Source: Armatimonas sp043757465
Lineage (GTDB): Bacteria; Armatimonadota; Armatimonadia; Armatimonadales; Armatimonadaceae
Direction of reading: 5' to 3'
Length of the DNA: 23,393 nt
NCBI RefSeq assembly: GCF_043757465.1
Contig: NZ_JAYVPL010000074.1
Span: forward strand, 1 to 23,393
The translations under genes and the position numbers were made by a program. Below, one piece after another: positions 6,474 through 14,302 of this stretch. The notes under the pieces were generated by a model. The model worked only from the letters and a program-made list of their open reading frames with translations, had not been told where the DNA came from and did no database searches. Positions within the stretch are counted from its first letter, which is position 1, and each line of letters opens with the position of its first letter.

Positions 6474-8068
6474 CGCATCCTCCGTGGCTGCCGGGTGGGG
6501 CGCTCGTGGACACCGGGGCGCCGACGCCGTTTCTCGGGATCATTGAGAGACAGAGCATTCGGGGTCAGCCCAGACATTGCCCCCACCCAGATTGCCACAA
6601 AGATCATGTCGCGGAAGTTGGAGAGCTGAAGATCAAGCAGGCCAAAGACCAGAAGCAGAGCCACCAGAATCAGCGTGTAGAGCGCCACGGCCCGAGGATA
6701 CAGATTGCTCTCAGGAGCGGCCTTGCGCTTGGCCTCACTCTCTTTGTAGCGGATCACACGGCAGGCGTACACCAAAATAGCGCAGACCATTCCCCAGAAC
6801 GCTAAAAACCCCAGCGTCCCCAAGCGCATCCAGACCCAGAGGATCTGATTGTGTGGCAGCAGGTTATACCAGGGATAGATATCCTTGATCATGTCTAAGT
6901 TGCCGCCGGGGGTAAGGAAGCGCTTGCCGTAGCCGTAGCCAATAAGCTGGGTCGTGCTGGTAGAGCGCATCGTCAGCATCAGGTCGTAGTTTTCGATATT
7001 GCGGTACTGGTCCGAGTCCGAGTCGCGCTGGCTGGGAGCGATGGCGGACTGAATCGCACGGGCGGGTCCTCCCAGAGCTCCGGTACTGTTGCGAAAGGCC
7101 AGGAAGTAGGGAGGAAAGACCACTGCCAGAACCACGATAAAACTCAGCACTCCTCTTCGTGCCTTAGGAAAGCCCTGGTAGGCTGCCAGCAACAAGATAG
7201 GAAGCGCGATTGTCACCGCCGCGTAGGCGGTCCGTCGGTTGGTGGTCAGATTAGCAAAAATAATCAGAGGGAGCAGAGCCCACATCAGCATCTGGAGCTT
7301 TGGCAGGAGCCGAGAGAAAGAGAGGGTCGCCAGCAACATCACAAAGGCCATGAAGAAGAAGGCTTCCTCATGCGAGCCAACCCCCTGCTCCTGAATCTCG
7401 CCGTGAAAGATCGTAAAGTGCCGCCAGATATAATTGCAGGCTTTGAATCCGATACACAACACGGTCAGCCAGATCAGCGGTGCCGCGTGTTTTTCGTTAC
7501 GCACCGCATTGACCGCCAGAAAGTAAGCGACTCCAAAGTAGAGCTGTGCACGCACTTCCTGGAGCGCCTCATTGAAGTTCCCCCCCGTGGTCATGCCATT
7601 AAGCCAGCCCAAGGCCACGAATCCCAGATACACCAGAATCGGCCAGAAGAGCGAGCCGCAGCGTATCATGGTCTGGTGACGGGTGGCAAAGCGCAGTAAG
7701 ATCACCGATGTGAAGATAATCAGCACCAGCTCGAAGTAGTTAATGGGAACCGCATGGGGGTTGCTTCCCAGGCACTTCTCAAACATCGTGTTGATGTTCC
7801 AGAAAAAGGGAACCGCGTCCGTGATACCCGAGCCATCTTCGATTTGTTTGAAGATCTCAAAAAGACAGGCCGCACTAAGAATCCCGTAGAGTGACAGGCG
7901 GGGAAAGTACCAGAAGACCGCGGGCAGCAGAGTCACGGTCAAGAGCAAGATCGGCAGCAGAAGTGTTGTGGGCTGCACCAGGACATACGAGAGCCCGGCG
8001 GCAAGCGCGAGCAGCCCGGCAACGGCTCCCAGGATCACTTGTTGTCGCTGTTGGCGTCGCTCAGCCAC
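6470..8068 (-). CDS. Wzy/WaaL-type O-antigen polymerase or ligase family protein
   Basis: This polytopic protein of 532 residues has roughly 10-12 transmembrane segments and a large loop at about residues 320-400 (RNSTGALGGPARAI to YGKRFLTPGG), as in O-antigen polymerase/ligase-family proteins, whose periplasmic loop carries functional residues. It would join repeat units on the outer face of the inner membrane. I prefer the GTG at 8068, one base after the GH44 stop, because a GGGGG stretch lies 7 nt upstream of it. A TTG at 8092 would add 8 residues but overlaps GH44 by 23 bp and has no ribosome-binding site. The basic C-terminal tail (KRRRRPGVHERPTRQPRRMR) is cytoplasmic. Polymerase is more likely than ligase given the adjacent flippase and co-polymerase genes. 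Confidence 0.83.
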   Translation of the reverse strand: MAERRQQRQQVILGAVAGLLALAAGLSYVLVQPTTLLLPILLLTVTLLPAVFWYFPRLSLYGILSAACLFEIFKQIEDGSGITDAVPFFWNINTMFEKCLGSNPHAVPINYFELVLIIFTSVILLRFATRHQTMIRCGSLFWPILVYLGFVALGWLNGMTTGGNFNEALQEVRAQLYFGVAYFLAVNAVRNEKHAAPLIWLTVLCIGFKACNYIWRHFTIFHGEIQEQGVGSHEEAFFFMAFVMLLATLSFSRLLPKLQMLMWALLPLIIFANLTTNRRTAYAAVTIALPILLLAAYQGFPKARRGVLSFIVVLAVVFPPYFLAFRNSTGALGGPARAIQSAIAPSQRDSDSDQYRNIENYDLMLTMRSTSTTQLIGYGYGKRFLTPGGNLDMIKDIYPWYNLLPHNQILWVWMRLGTLGFLAFWGMVCAILVYACRVIRYKESEAKRKAAPESNLYPRAVALYTLILVALLLVFGLLDLQLSNFRDMIFVAIWVGAMSGLTPNALSLNDPEKRRRRPGVHERPTRQPRRMR

Positions 8069-8069
8069 G

Positions 8070-10442
8070 CTACTTGCCCCCGATTCGTACAAGTGTGGCG
8101 GAGTACGGAGGAAGGCTTAGGCTCACCTGCCCCGCACTCAGAGTGGCTCCCGCCAGCGCCGTAATCTGGCTAGGCTTCTCCGCCGAGAAGCGCCAGAGCT
8201 TTGCCGATTCCCCGGCGTGCCCCTTGATACTGAGCGGCACCGTAATACTCGCTTTGGGGGTTTTGTTGATGAGTACCAGGGTGAGTGCGCCCGTCTTGCT
8301 GTCTATTGCAGAGAACACGGCCAGGCGCTCGTTGTTGGTAGAAGTGCTTTCGCAGGCGGTATCGCCAAAGCCTGCGATGCCCGATGCGGGTCGGCAAAAG
8401 AGCTGAAAGGCGGCGGCAGCCGGGGTGAGCGGCTTGGGCCGGGTCCAGAAGAATGCCAGATCCACCCCCTCGCGGCCAAAGACACCCAGCGCCTCAGCAG
8501 CTGCCAGCCCACCGCTGATATCGCCCTCGGCCCCGAAGCTCCACTCCCCGATGGCGAGCTTCGTCCCCGGGTAGCACTGCGCAATCCAGTCCTTCATCCG
8601 GGGGATGAGCTTCACCTCCGGGCCATCGGCCGTGTTGGCGATCCAGGACTCGTCCCGGTAGGTCTTATCCCAGAGGCTACGCACCGAGCGGATTCGGAGC
8701 GCACGCATCGCAGGGTCGCGGGCATCACTATAGACATTCTCCGCCTGCGGGTAGTAGTGGATATCCAGCACATCCAGGGTCCGTTTGCCCCGCTTGGCAT
8801 CCTGCGCCTGAGTCTGTTTCAGGAACCAGGGAATAAAGGGCATGTCATCGTGAGCGCGGCGATCCTCTGAGGTGCGGAAGTCATCGCCGCCTCGGTCTAG
8901 CGCGGAGTAGAAGAAGCTTGTCCAGCCTGAGACAGTGGGGCCCGCCACCAGCGCCCCTCGGTCAACGTCTTTGACCGCCGTGGCATACTCCGTGAAGTTC
9001 TTGAGCATGTCATCGTAGCCCATCTGCGCCGGGTGCACATCCCGGTGCGTGAAAGACCAGAGATCGGGCTCATTGTCCATCGCGTAGAACTTCACCCCGC
9101 TGCCCACACTATTGCCGTGGGTCTTGACCAGATGGTTGACCCACTCGTCCTGGTAGACCGTCTCCCCCGGCTTGGGGTTCAGCTCAAAGCCTCGGCCTTT
9201 ACGGGCCACGGATCGGACACTGGTGCGCTTGCGGTTCGCCGTGGGATCGTAGCCCGCGACGGGCCCATCGCAGCCGGAGATACCCGGGCCGGTCTTCCAG
9301 GGCACATTATCGGACTTCACCTGAATGTCGCCACTGCGCGCCACCCAGCCCAGAGTGGGGACACTCATGTAGCTGTCAATGCCTAAGTCCCGGTTGTTTT
9401 TAATAAACTCATCGGCGCCTCCTCCGGGCGTCGTGTGGGGTTTATCGCCCGCGTGGCTGCGAAACTCCCAGTCGCTCCCCGAGTTCCAGAAGTTACTGAC
9501 CCAGTTATGGCGGGAGTTAGGGTTGCCCCCCCAGCGGTTTATAGTCGCCCCCAGCGACTCAAGCTCCTGCTTACTCGCATGAGCCACCCCGTAGATATAC
9601 TTGCTAATCGGATGCTTCCCTGCCTGGGCATCCACACTAACAGGAATGTTGTACGACTTGGGCGCTTCGGGCAGGCTGGTATCGGGCATCAGGAAAATAT
9701 CATCGAAGCCCACCTCACCGGTCGCTGTCGGCACGGCACACTGGAGAACCACACCGCTAAGCTTATCGCCCCAGCCGACGCCAAGAGCCTTGAGAGGCAG
9801 AGAGATCTTCTGCCAGCCGGGCTTTAGCCCCGCGACTCCATTCACCACGTAGCTGGTGAGTGTGAGCTGGCGGCGCGGCTTGCCAAACTCATCAAAGACC
9901 GTGGCCATGACGGTCTCGGAAGCGCCCTTGAAGAGAAACTCCAACGCCCCATAGCCATCGGCAGGGAAGGCAGTGTGGTGGAAGTAGACTCCGTCGCTGC
10001 CCTTTAGAGTCATCGCGATCCCATTGATGCCATTGGCCGCCATCGCCGCCGATGCCTTCTCATGGGTCGCCCAGGACCAGTCATCCCAGCCCTCGCCGGT
10101 TCCATCTCTGTAGACCACAATCGGCTCATCGGCGCGCTCCGTGGGAGGCACGGGAACCATGCCCTTGGGCCCGACTCCAGTCGTGACGGCGATGCTCTTG
10201 ACCAGGCCCTTTGCGGTTTCTCGTAGACCACCACTCTCGCTTACTTTCTTGACACCCCAGGCTCCTACAAGCAGGACAACACTGCCCACGCTCCCTAGCA
10301 AGGCAAACGTGATACGCTCTTTGCGGAGGCGTTTTTTCTGATCCGCTTCTCGACGGCGACGGCCCGCGCGTACTTGGGCACGACGGCGTCTCTCATCCTC
10401 ACTTAGTTCTTTTACAGGCGTTGTAGACATATTTAATATCAT
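8070..10442 (-). CDS. Membrane-anchored GH44 glycoside hydrolase in the polysaccharide operon
   Basis: The 790 residues show: a highly basic cytoplasmic N-terminus (1-43); one transmembrane anchor (about 44-63); a beta-sandwich, CBM-like domain (about 105-255); a GH44-type catalytic domain (about 265-690); and a C-terminal beta domain (about 705-790). GH44 hallmarks are YIYGVAHAS, the strand TINRWGGNPNSRHNW, the likely acid/base E458 in AMDNEPDLW, HYYPQ near 562, and the likely nucleophile E633 in LAIGEWSFG. Characterised GH44 enzymes cut beta-1,4-glucans such as carboxymethylcellulose and xyloglucan with retention. Here the enzyme is tethered facing the periplasm and encoded between a cellulose-synthase-like GT2 and the polymerase, so it probably trims or edits the nascent polymer rather than digesting plant material. 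ATG at 10442 has an AGG nine bases upstream; ATG at 10430 is an alternative. Confidence 0.88.
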   Translation of the reverse strand: MILNMSTTPVKELSEDERRRRAQVRAGRRRREADQKKRLRKERITFALLGSVGSVVLLVGAWGVKKVSESGGLRETAKGLVKSIAVTTGVGPKGMVPVPPTERADEPIVVYRDGTGEGWDDWSWATHEKASAAMAANGINGIAMTLKGSDGVYFHHTAFPADGYGALEFLFKGASETVMATVFDEFGKPRRQLTLTSYVVNGVAGLKPGWQKISLPLKALGVGWGDKLSGVVLQCAVPTATGEVGFDDIFLMPDTSLPEAPKSYNIPVSVDAQAGKHPISKYIYGVAHASKQELESLGATINRWGGNPNSRHNWVSNFWNSGSDWEFRSHAGDKPHTTPGGGADEFIKNNRDLGIDSYMSVPTLGWVARSGDIQVKSDNVPWKTGPGISGCDGPVAGYDPTANRKRTSVRSVARKGRGFELNPKPGETVYQDEWVNHLVKTHGNSVGSGVKFYAMDNEPDLWSFTHRDVHPAQMGYDDMLKNFTEYATAVKDVDRGALVAGPTVSGWTSFFYSALDRGGDDFRTSEDRRAHDDMPFIPWFLKQTQAQDAKRGKRTLDVLDIHYYPQAENVYSDARDPAMRALRIRSVRSLWDKTYRDESWIANTADGPEVKLIPRMKDWIAQCYPGTKLAIGEWSFGAEGDISGGLAAAEALGVFGREGVDLAFFWTRPKPLTPAAAAFQLFCRPASGIAGFGDTACESTSTNNERLAVFSAIDSKTGALTLVLINKTPKASITVPLSIKGHAGESAKLWRFSAEKPSQITALAGATLSAGQVSLSLPPYSATLVRIGGK

Positions 10443-10468
10443 TCTCTTCTACCTAACCGACCGAAGCA

Positions 10469-10606
10469 CTACTTATTTTTCGCATAGAAAACTAGCACCA
10501 TCAAGACGACCCATCCCCCCAGTAGCACTCCGTGTTTGAGCTGCCAGCGGGGCACAAATATCCCCATAAGAACCGTCATAAAGACAATTCCAATGACCAT
10601 ATTCAT
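10469..10606 (-). CDS. 45-residue membrane microprotein with two hydrophobic helices
   Basis: This short frame starts at an ATG overlapping the GT2 stop (ATGA) and ends 26 bp before the GH44 start. It has a strong ribosome-binding site, GGAGGA, six bases upstream (10618-10613). The product has a hydrophobic segment at residues 3-18, a short polar loop with P19, R20, W21, K24 and H25, a second hydrophobic segment at 27-42, and a basic KNK tail. This predicts a helical hairpin in the inner membrane. I recognise no family. Its location between a processive-type GT2 and a membrane-anchored hydrolase suggests an accessory subunit of the synthase, comparable in position only to the small membrane proteins of other polysaccharide systems. 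The coupled start, good ribosome-binding site and coherent topology argue that it is real. Confidence 0.75.
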   Translation of the reverse strand: MNMVIGIVFMTVLMGIFVPRWQLKHGVLLGGWVVLMVLVFYAKNK

Positions 10607-11916
10607 GCGGCATCCTCCAGGGGGCGCTTAGGCTCATCCGCCATCGGGCTTCGCTCCGTGCGAACCCACTCAAGCGGCTCATTGGCCTTCGCCTTGCCTT
10701 GTTTGAGCCGTACCAGAGCGTAGAGCGCAAACTTCCAGAGGGCGTAGAAGGGAGCCCGAATCAGGGCGCTGTAGACCTCCCGGCGTGCCCCAGCAACGCG
10801 GAGCCCCCCAAAGATATAGGCCGCGTAGAGCACCAGGGAGAGCGGCACCAGCAGTGTCCAAACCGGGATCAGTACCCCCATAGTGAAGCAGAGAGCCGTC
10901 AGCCCCAGCCAGGCCGCATGCAAAGCCGCAAGCTCGGCGAGGGGCGGAACCACCAGATCGAGCGCAGCATCTACTAGCCGTGAGTCGCCCCGTTTCATCC
11001 CAGCCAGAAAGAGCTGAGGGGCCCGCTCACGCAGCAGGCGGTAGCGGCCCCGCTCCCAGCGTGCCCGCTGGGAGGCAGCCTGCTGACTGGTATTGGGCAT
11101 CTGGGCGCGAACCAGCGCCTCGGGAGCGTAGCCCACGATAATGCCCTTCTCCAAAAGCAGATCCAAGCCGTAGTCAATGTCCTCCGTGATACTATTGCCA
11201 CTCCAGGGAACAGCCTCCAGAACGGCGCGGGTGAAACCCATACCATTACCCTTGAGCCCGACCGTAAATCCCTGAACACTGCGGCCCAGCGGCTTGACAT
11301 GGTTGACCAGCTCAAAAGCGCCTTCCATCAGGGCAGCGCGCCAGGACTCTCCGCCATTGAGCACACCGTAGCGCCCCTGAAGTACCCGTGCGTGGGTTGC
11401 CCAGCACTCTGGTGCGACACCCGCAAAGAGTTCGCCTGTCAGTACCGCAAGGAAATCCGGGGCCGCCTTGGTATCCGCATCCACTACCACCACGGCATCC
11501 GGCTTTTCGGCACGCTCCCAGAGCTGCGCAATCCCCCACTCCAGCGCGTAACCCTTCCCCCGGCGCTCCAGATCCAGGCGCTCTAGCACTGTCGCACCGC
11601 ACTCGCGTGCCAGAGTAGCGGTTGTGTCGGAGCAGTTGTCGGCGATTACAACCAGCTCAAAGCTCTCGCGGGGATAGCTCTGCGCACACAAACTCGCCAG
11701 GGTAGGCTGAATTACCAGCTCCTCATTGTGCGCGGGAATGACCACGATCAGCTTGGGGGGGTGCTGCCTCCACGCCCCCCCTAGCACGGGTTTACGACGG
11801 AGCGCCGCACGCGCCATCAGGCCCGCCAGGTAGCTGCTGCTGCCCAGAGTAGCGGTGCCCAGCACCATCCAGGCGGTCAGGCAAGTGTACGTAAACGCCG
11901 AATACAGCTCACTCAT
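10603..11916 (-). CDS. Membrane-bound processive-type GT2 (cellulose/hyaluronan-synthase-like)
   Basis: This 437-residue protein has an N-terminal transmembrane helix (about 13-33), a cytoplasmic GT-A domain and about three C-terminal hydrophobic segments (about 315-375). The signature of processive beta-glycosyltransferases is present: D93 (VIADNCSD), the DAD motif at 146-148 (VVVVDADTK), T244-E245-D246 (SITEDIDYG), and Q283-R-A-R-W287. Relatives include BcsA, IcaA/PgaC and hyaluronan synthase, which polymerise and translocate a chain in one protein. The number of membrane segments is lower than in BcsA and no PilZ domain is present, so it could also act as a non-processive transferase. I chose the ATG at 11916 (AGGAAC eight bases upstream) rather than the TTG one codon earlier. 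Confidence 0.88.
   Translation of the reverse strand: MSELYSAFTYTCLTAWMVLGTATLGSSSYLAGLMARAALRRKPVLGGAWRQHPPKLIVVIPAHNEELVIQPTLASLCAQSYPRESFELVVIADNCSDTTATLARECGATVLERLDLERRGKGYALEWGIAQLWERAEKPDAVVVVDADTKAAPDFLAVLTGELFAGVAPECWATHARVLQGRYGVLNGGESWRAALMEGAFELVNHVKPLGRSVQGFTVGLKGNGMGFTRAVLEAVPWSGNSITEDIDYGLDLLLEKGIIVGYAPEALVRAQMPNTSQQAASQRARWERGRYRLLRERAPQLFLAGMKRGDSRLVDAALDLVVPPLAELAALHAAWLGLTALCFTMGVLIPVWTLLVPLSLVLYAAYIFGGLRVAGARREVYSALIRAPFYALWKFALYALVRLKQGKAKANEPLEWVRTERSPMADEPKRPLEDAA
10613..10618 (-). promoter_or_regulatory. Strong ribosome-binding site for the 45-residue membrane protein
   Basis: GGAGGA lies six bases before the ATG at 10606, inside the last codons of the GT2 gene. It is one of the best Shine-Dalgarno matches in the operon and is the main reason to accept the small gene. 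Confidence 0.75.
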
Positions 11917-11925
11917 CAAAAGTTC

Positions 11926-12750
11926 CTACGCCACCTTCCGGAAGAACTGCTGGATCTTCGTGGGTACGGATGACTTCATGCGGTTGAGGACAACTCCCAG
12001 CACCCGACGGCGCCCCAGGCGATCCACGGCCTGCTGCACGACATCTTTCGGAGTCGCCCCCGCACAGACCACCAGCATGACTTTATCCAGGTGCTCCGCG
12101 ATGGGAAGTGCATTGCCAGTCGAGACCGCAGGCAAGTCCACAATCACGGTGTCGTAGATCTCGCGAACAGCGGCAATGACCTCCGTGACAGCCGGGGATC
12201 GGGCGGCCTTGTTGGGGTTGCGGGGAAGCCTGCCCGCAGGCATGACCGCAAGATCGCCACAATCGGAGAGCTGGAGCGTGCGGATGATATAGTCGCGGCC
12301 CTCCAGAACATCCACGATCCCTTTTTCAGTGCGGATACCCATCCGGCGGCAGATCTCGTTGTCGCCCAGCCCGAAGTCAATCAGGCAAACCTTGCGCCCG
12401 GTGTTACGAGCGATACTAAAGGCCAGGTGCATGGCAACCGTGGTCTTTCCCTCACCAGGAACCGCACTCGTGATCCCAAAGACACTGTCCGTATCTAGCA
12501 TCGGATCGTCGAGGTGCTCGGCGGCCTGATCCCAGTGGCTGGCATTGGTGCCCTCAGCGAGCTGCCACTCCATGGCTGCATGAAGCTGTGCAAAGTCCGC
12601 ATCCGAGCGCTCGATGGCGATATGGACGCGGCGTAGTGCCTCCGCTGGGACAAGGGTCACGGCGGGTGTGGAGGAGATCCGATCCAGCGACGTGGTATCC
12701 AGGTGCTCCTCAGTGTGAAGATGGTTTGTTTCCGGGTTTCGGGTAATCAC
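11926..12750 (-). CDS. CpsD/CapB-type P-loop ATPase (BY-kinase-like) without a tyrosine tail
   Basis: This 274-residue cytoplasmic protein has a divergent 90-residue N-terminus and a MinD/BY-kinase ATPase core: Walker A SAVPGEGKTTV (K102), Walker A' VCLIDFGLGDN (D125), and Walker B TVIVDLPAV (D205). Bacterial tyrosine kinases of this family partner the chain-length co-polymerase and usually end in a cluster of tyrosines. Here the C-terminus is VPTKIQQFFRKVA, with no tyrosine after residue 199. It may regulate assembly by ATP-dependent association rather than by autophosphorylation, or phosphorylate something else. Start is GTG at 12750 with AAGGA eight bases upstream, next to the Wzz-type gene. 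Confidence 0.88.
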   Translation of the reverse strand: MITRNPETNHLHTEEHLDTTSLDRISSTPAVTLVPAEALRRVHIAIERSDADFAQLHAAMEWQLAEGTNASHWDQAAEHLDDPMLDTDSVFGITSAVPGEGKTTVAMHLAFSIARNTGRKVCLIDFGLGDNEICRRMGIRTEKGIVDVLEGRDYIIRTLQLSDCGDLAVMPAGRLPRNPNKAARSPAVTEVIAAVREIYDTVIVDLPAVSTGNALPIAEHLDKVMLVVCAGATPKDVVQQAVDRLGRRRVLGVVLNRMKSSVPTKIQQFFRKVA

Positions 12751-12761
12751 GTGTGTTTTCC

Positions 12762-14300
12762 TTAGCTATCATGGGGCGAGAGTAGCCCCTTGGGTGCACC
12801 GCGCCGCCGTGGCTTGCCGCCGACACTCTTGCCTGATAAGACCGCACGGGTCTCGGGCAAACCGGTCAGTACAGGAATGTCCAGCGCCTGCTCGATATCC
12901 GTCTCGTAGCGGATGGTCGGGTCAGACCACTCGCGCAGCGCCACCATGAGAGCCGCAACAATTGCACCTAGAATCAGGCTCACCAGCCCGAGGGTGATGC
13001 GCTTTTTCGGGCCCGCCAGGCTAACGGTAAAGACCTCACCGACCGTCTTGAGGGTCTGGCTCGCTTCCTTTTTCTCCATGCTGGCCTGCTGCTCCGCACT
13101 GGTGTAGGCATCGCTCAGCTTTCCGCGATGGATTTGTTCCTGGTTCACCTTGAGATCAAAGTTCTCCATCTCTTTCTGGAGCGCGGGCAGATTACGTAGC
13201 TTTTGATTCTCCATCGCAAGCTGTGCGCTCAGATCCGTGATCTCTAGCTTCGCCGTCTTCGCTGTGAGCTTAGACTGGCTTGCCTCATCTATCAGTGCGC
13301 TGTAGCGTGGGTTGAGCTCGCGCTTCGAGGTGCCGCCGTTGCGCTGTTTCTCACGCCGCTCTTTAGCAACCGCAAGCTGCGCCTGATCAATCTGCCGATC
13401 CAGCGCGCGCACGGCATCACTATCTTTGCGCATCGCACCTTCCCCCGCAGTAATCTGGGAGCGGCGATCCTGCAGATCATTGAGGCGCTTCAGGGCGGGA
13501 CTGTCTCCCAAAACAACCAGGGGACTGGTGTCCGTCACGATGTACTTATTCTCGCCTCGGATACGAGGCCCCACCTGCGAGATGCGCTCGCCTCCTTCAA
13601 CAATCATGAGCTTCGCGCGGCGCAGGCGCTCTTCCAGATAGCCAATACGATCCATCAGAACATTGTGGGTATCGGGGCCGACCTCCGGGTGCTTCTTGCG
13701 AAACTGCTCGCGTGCCACCATCGCCTGCTGAACCAGGGTCTCCTTCTTCGCGAGCTGCTCTTTTAAAATATCCGCACGATTTGTCGAGGACTGCTGGTTA
13801 GTGAGTGCCTGGGCAGCGATGTACTGCTCCTGAACTGCCTGGACAAGCTTCTTGCACTCATCGCTCTCGTCCCAGTTCAGGCTGATCGTAAAGAGATTAT
13901 CACCATCCGCTCTCGCGGAGATAGAGCCTAGGAACTTTGCCACCCGCATGTCGTTCACGCCCTGGGCTAAAGAGACAGGAGGGTTGAGCGCAGCACGCTG
14001 AAAGACATCGTCCACAAAGCCGCCCTGCTTGACATCTCTTAGTAAGATGTTAAGTTGAGCGACATTCACGTCCGATGCGGTCTTCCAACCCGCTTGATCC
14101 AGATCAGCATTCATCTTGCCACGAAGAATCTTCGCTTCCTGTGCCACACTCACCGCAGCCGTGGCGGTGTAGCCCTGGGAGCGGAAGATCAGCAACAAGG
14201 CGACGGGAATGGCGACGCAGAGAATAGTGATCAAAACCATATTCCGATTCCGAAACAGCGCGTCCACCACGCGATAGAGTACATTCGTCCGACGATACAT
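12762..14300 (-). CDS. Wzz/GNVR-type polysaccharide co-polymerase (chain-length determinant)
   Basis: The 512-residue protein has a transmembrane helix near the N-terminus (about 19-37), a large periplasmic region with long helical or coiled-coil stretches (about 170-420), and a second transmembrane helix (about 447-467) followed by a 45-residue basic cytoplasmic tail ending in PRRRGAPKGLLSPHDS. This is the PCP family layout. Such proteins set polymer length and connect the inner-membrane polymerase to the outer-membrane channel. The gene starts 2 bp after the export-channel gene and is followed by the separately encoded ATPase, which corresponds to the split Gram-positive CapA/CapB arrangement rather than the fused Wzc form. 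Confidence 0.9.
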   Translation of the reverse strand: MYRRTNVLYRVVDALFRNRNMVLITILCVAIPVALLLIFRSQGYTATAAVSVAQEAKILRGKMNADLDQAGWKTASDVNVAQLNILLRDVKQGGFVDDVFQRAALNPPVSLAQGVNDMRVAKFLGSISARADGDNLFTISLNWDESDECKKLVQAVQEQYIAAQALTNQQSSTNRADILKEQLAKKETLVQQAMVAREQFRKKHPEVGPDTHNVLMDRIGYLEERLRRAKLMIVEGGERISQVGPRIRGENKYIVTDTSPLVVLGDSPALKRLNDLQDRRSQITAGEGAMRKDSDAVRALDRQIDQAQLAVAKERREKQRNGGTSKRELNPRYSALIDEASQSKLTAKTAKLEITDLSAQLAMENQKLRNLPALQKEMENFDLKVNQEQIHRGKLSDAYTSAEQQASMEKKEASQTLKTVGEVFTVSLAGPKKRITLGLVSLILGAIVAALMVALREWSDPTIRYETDIEQALDIPVLTGLPETRAVLSGKSVGGKPRRRGAPKGLLSPHDS

Positions 14301-14302
14301 AG

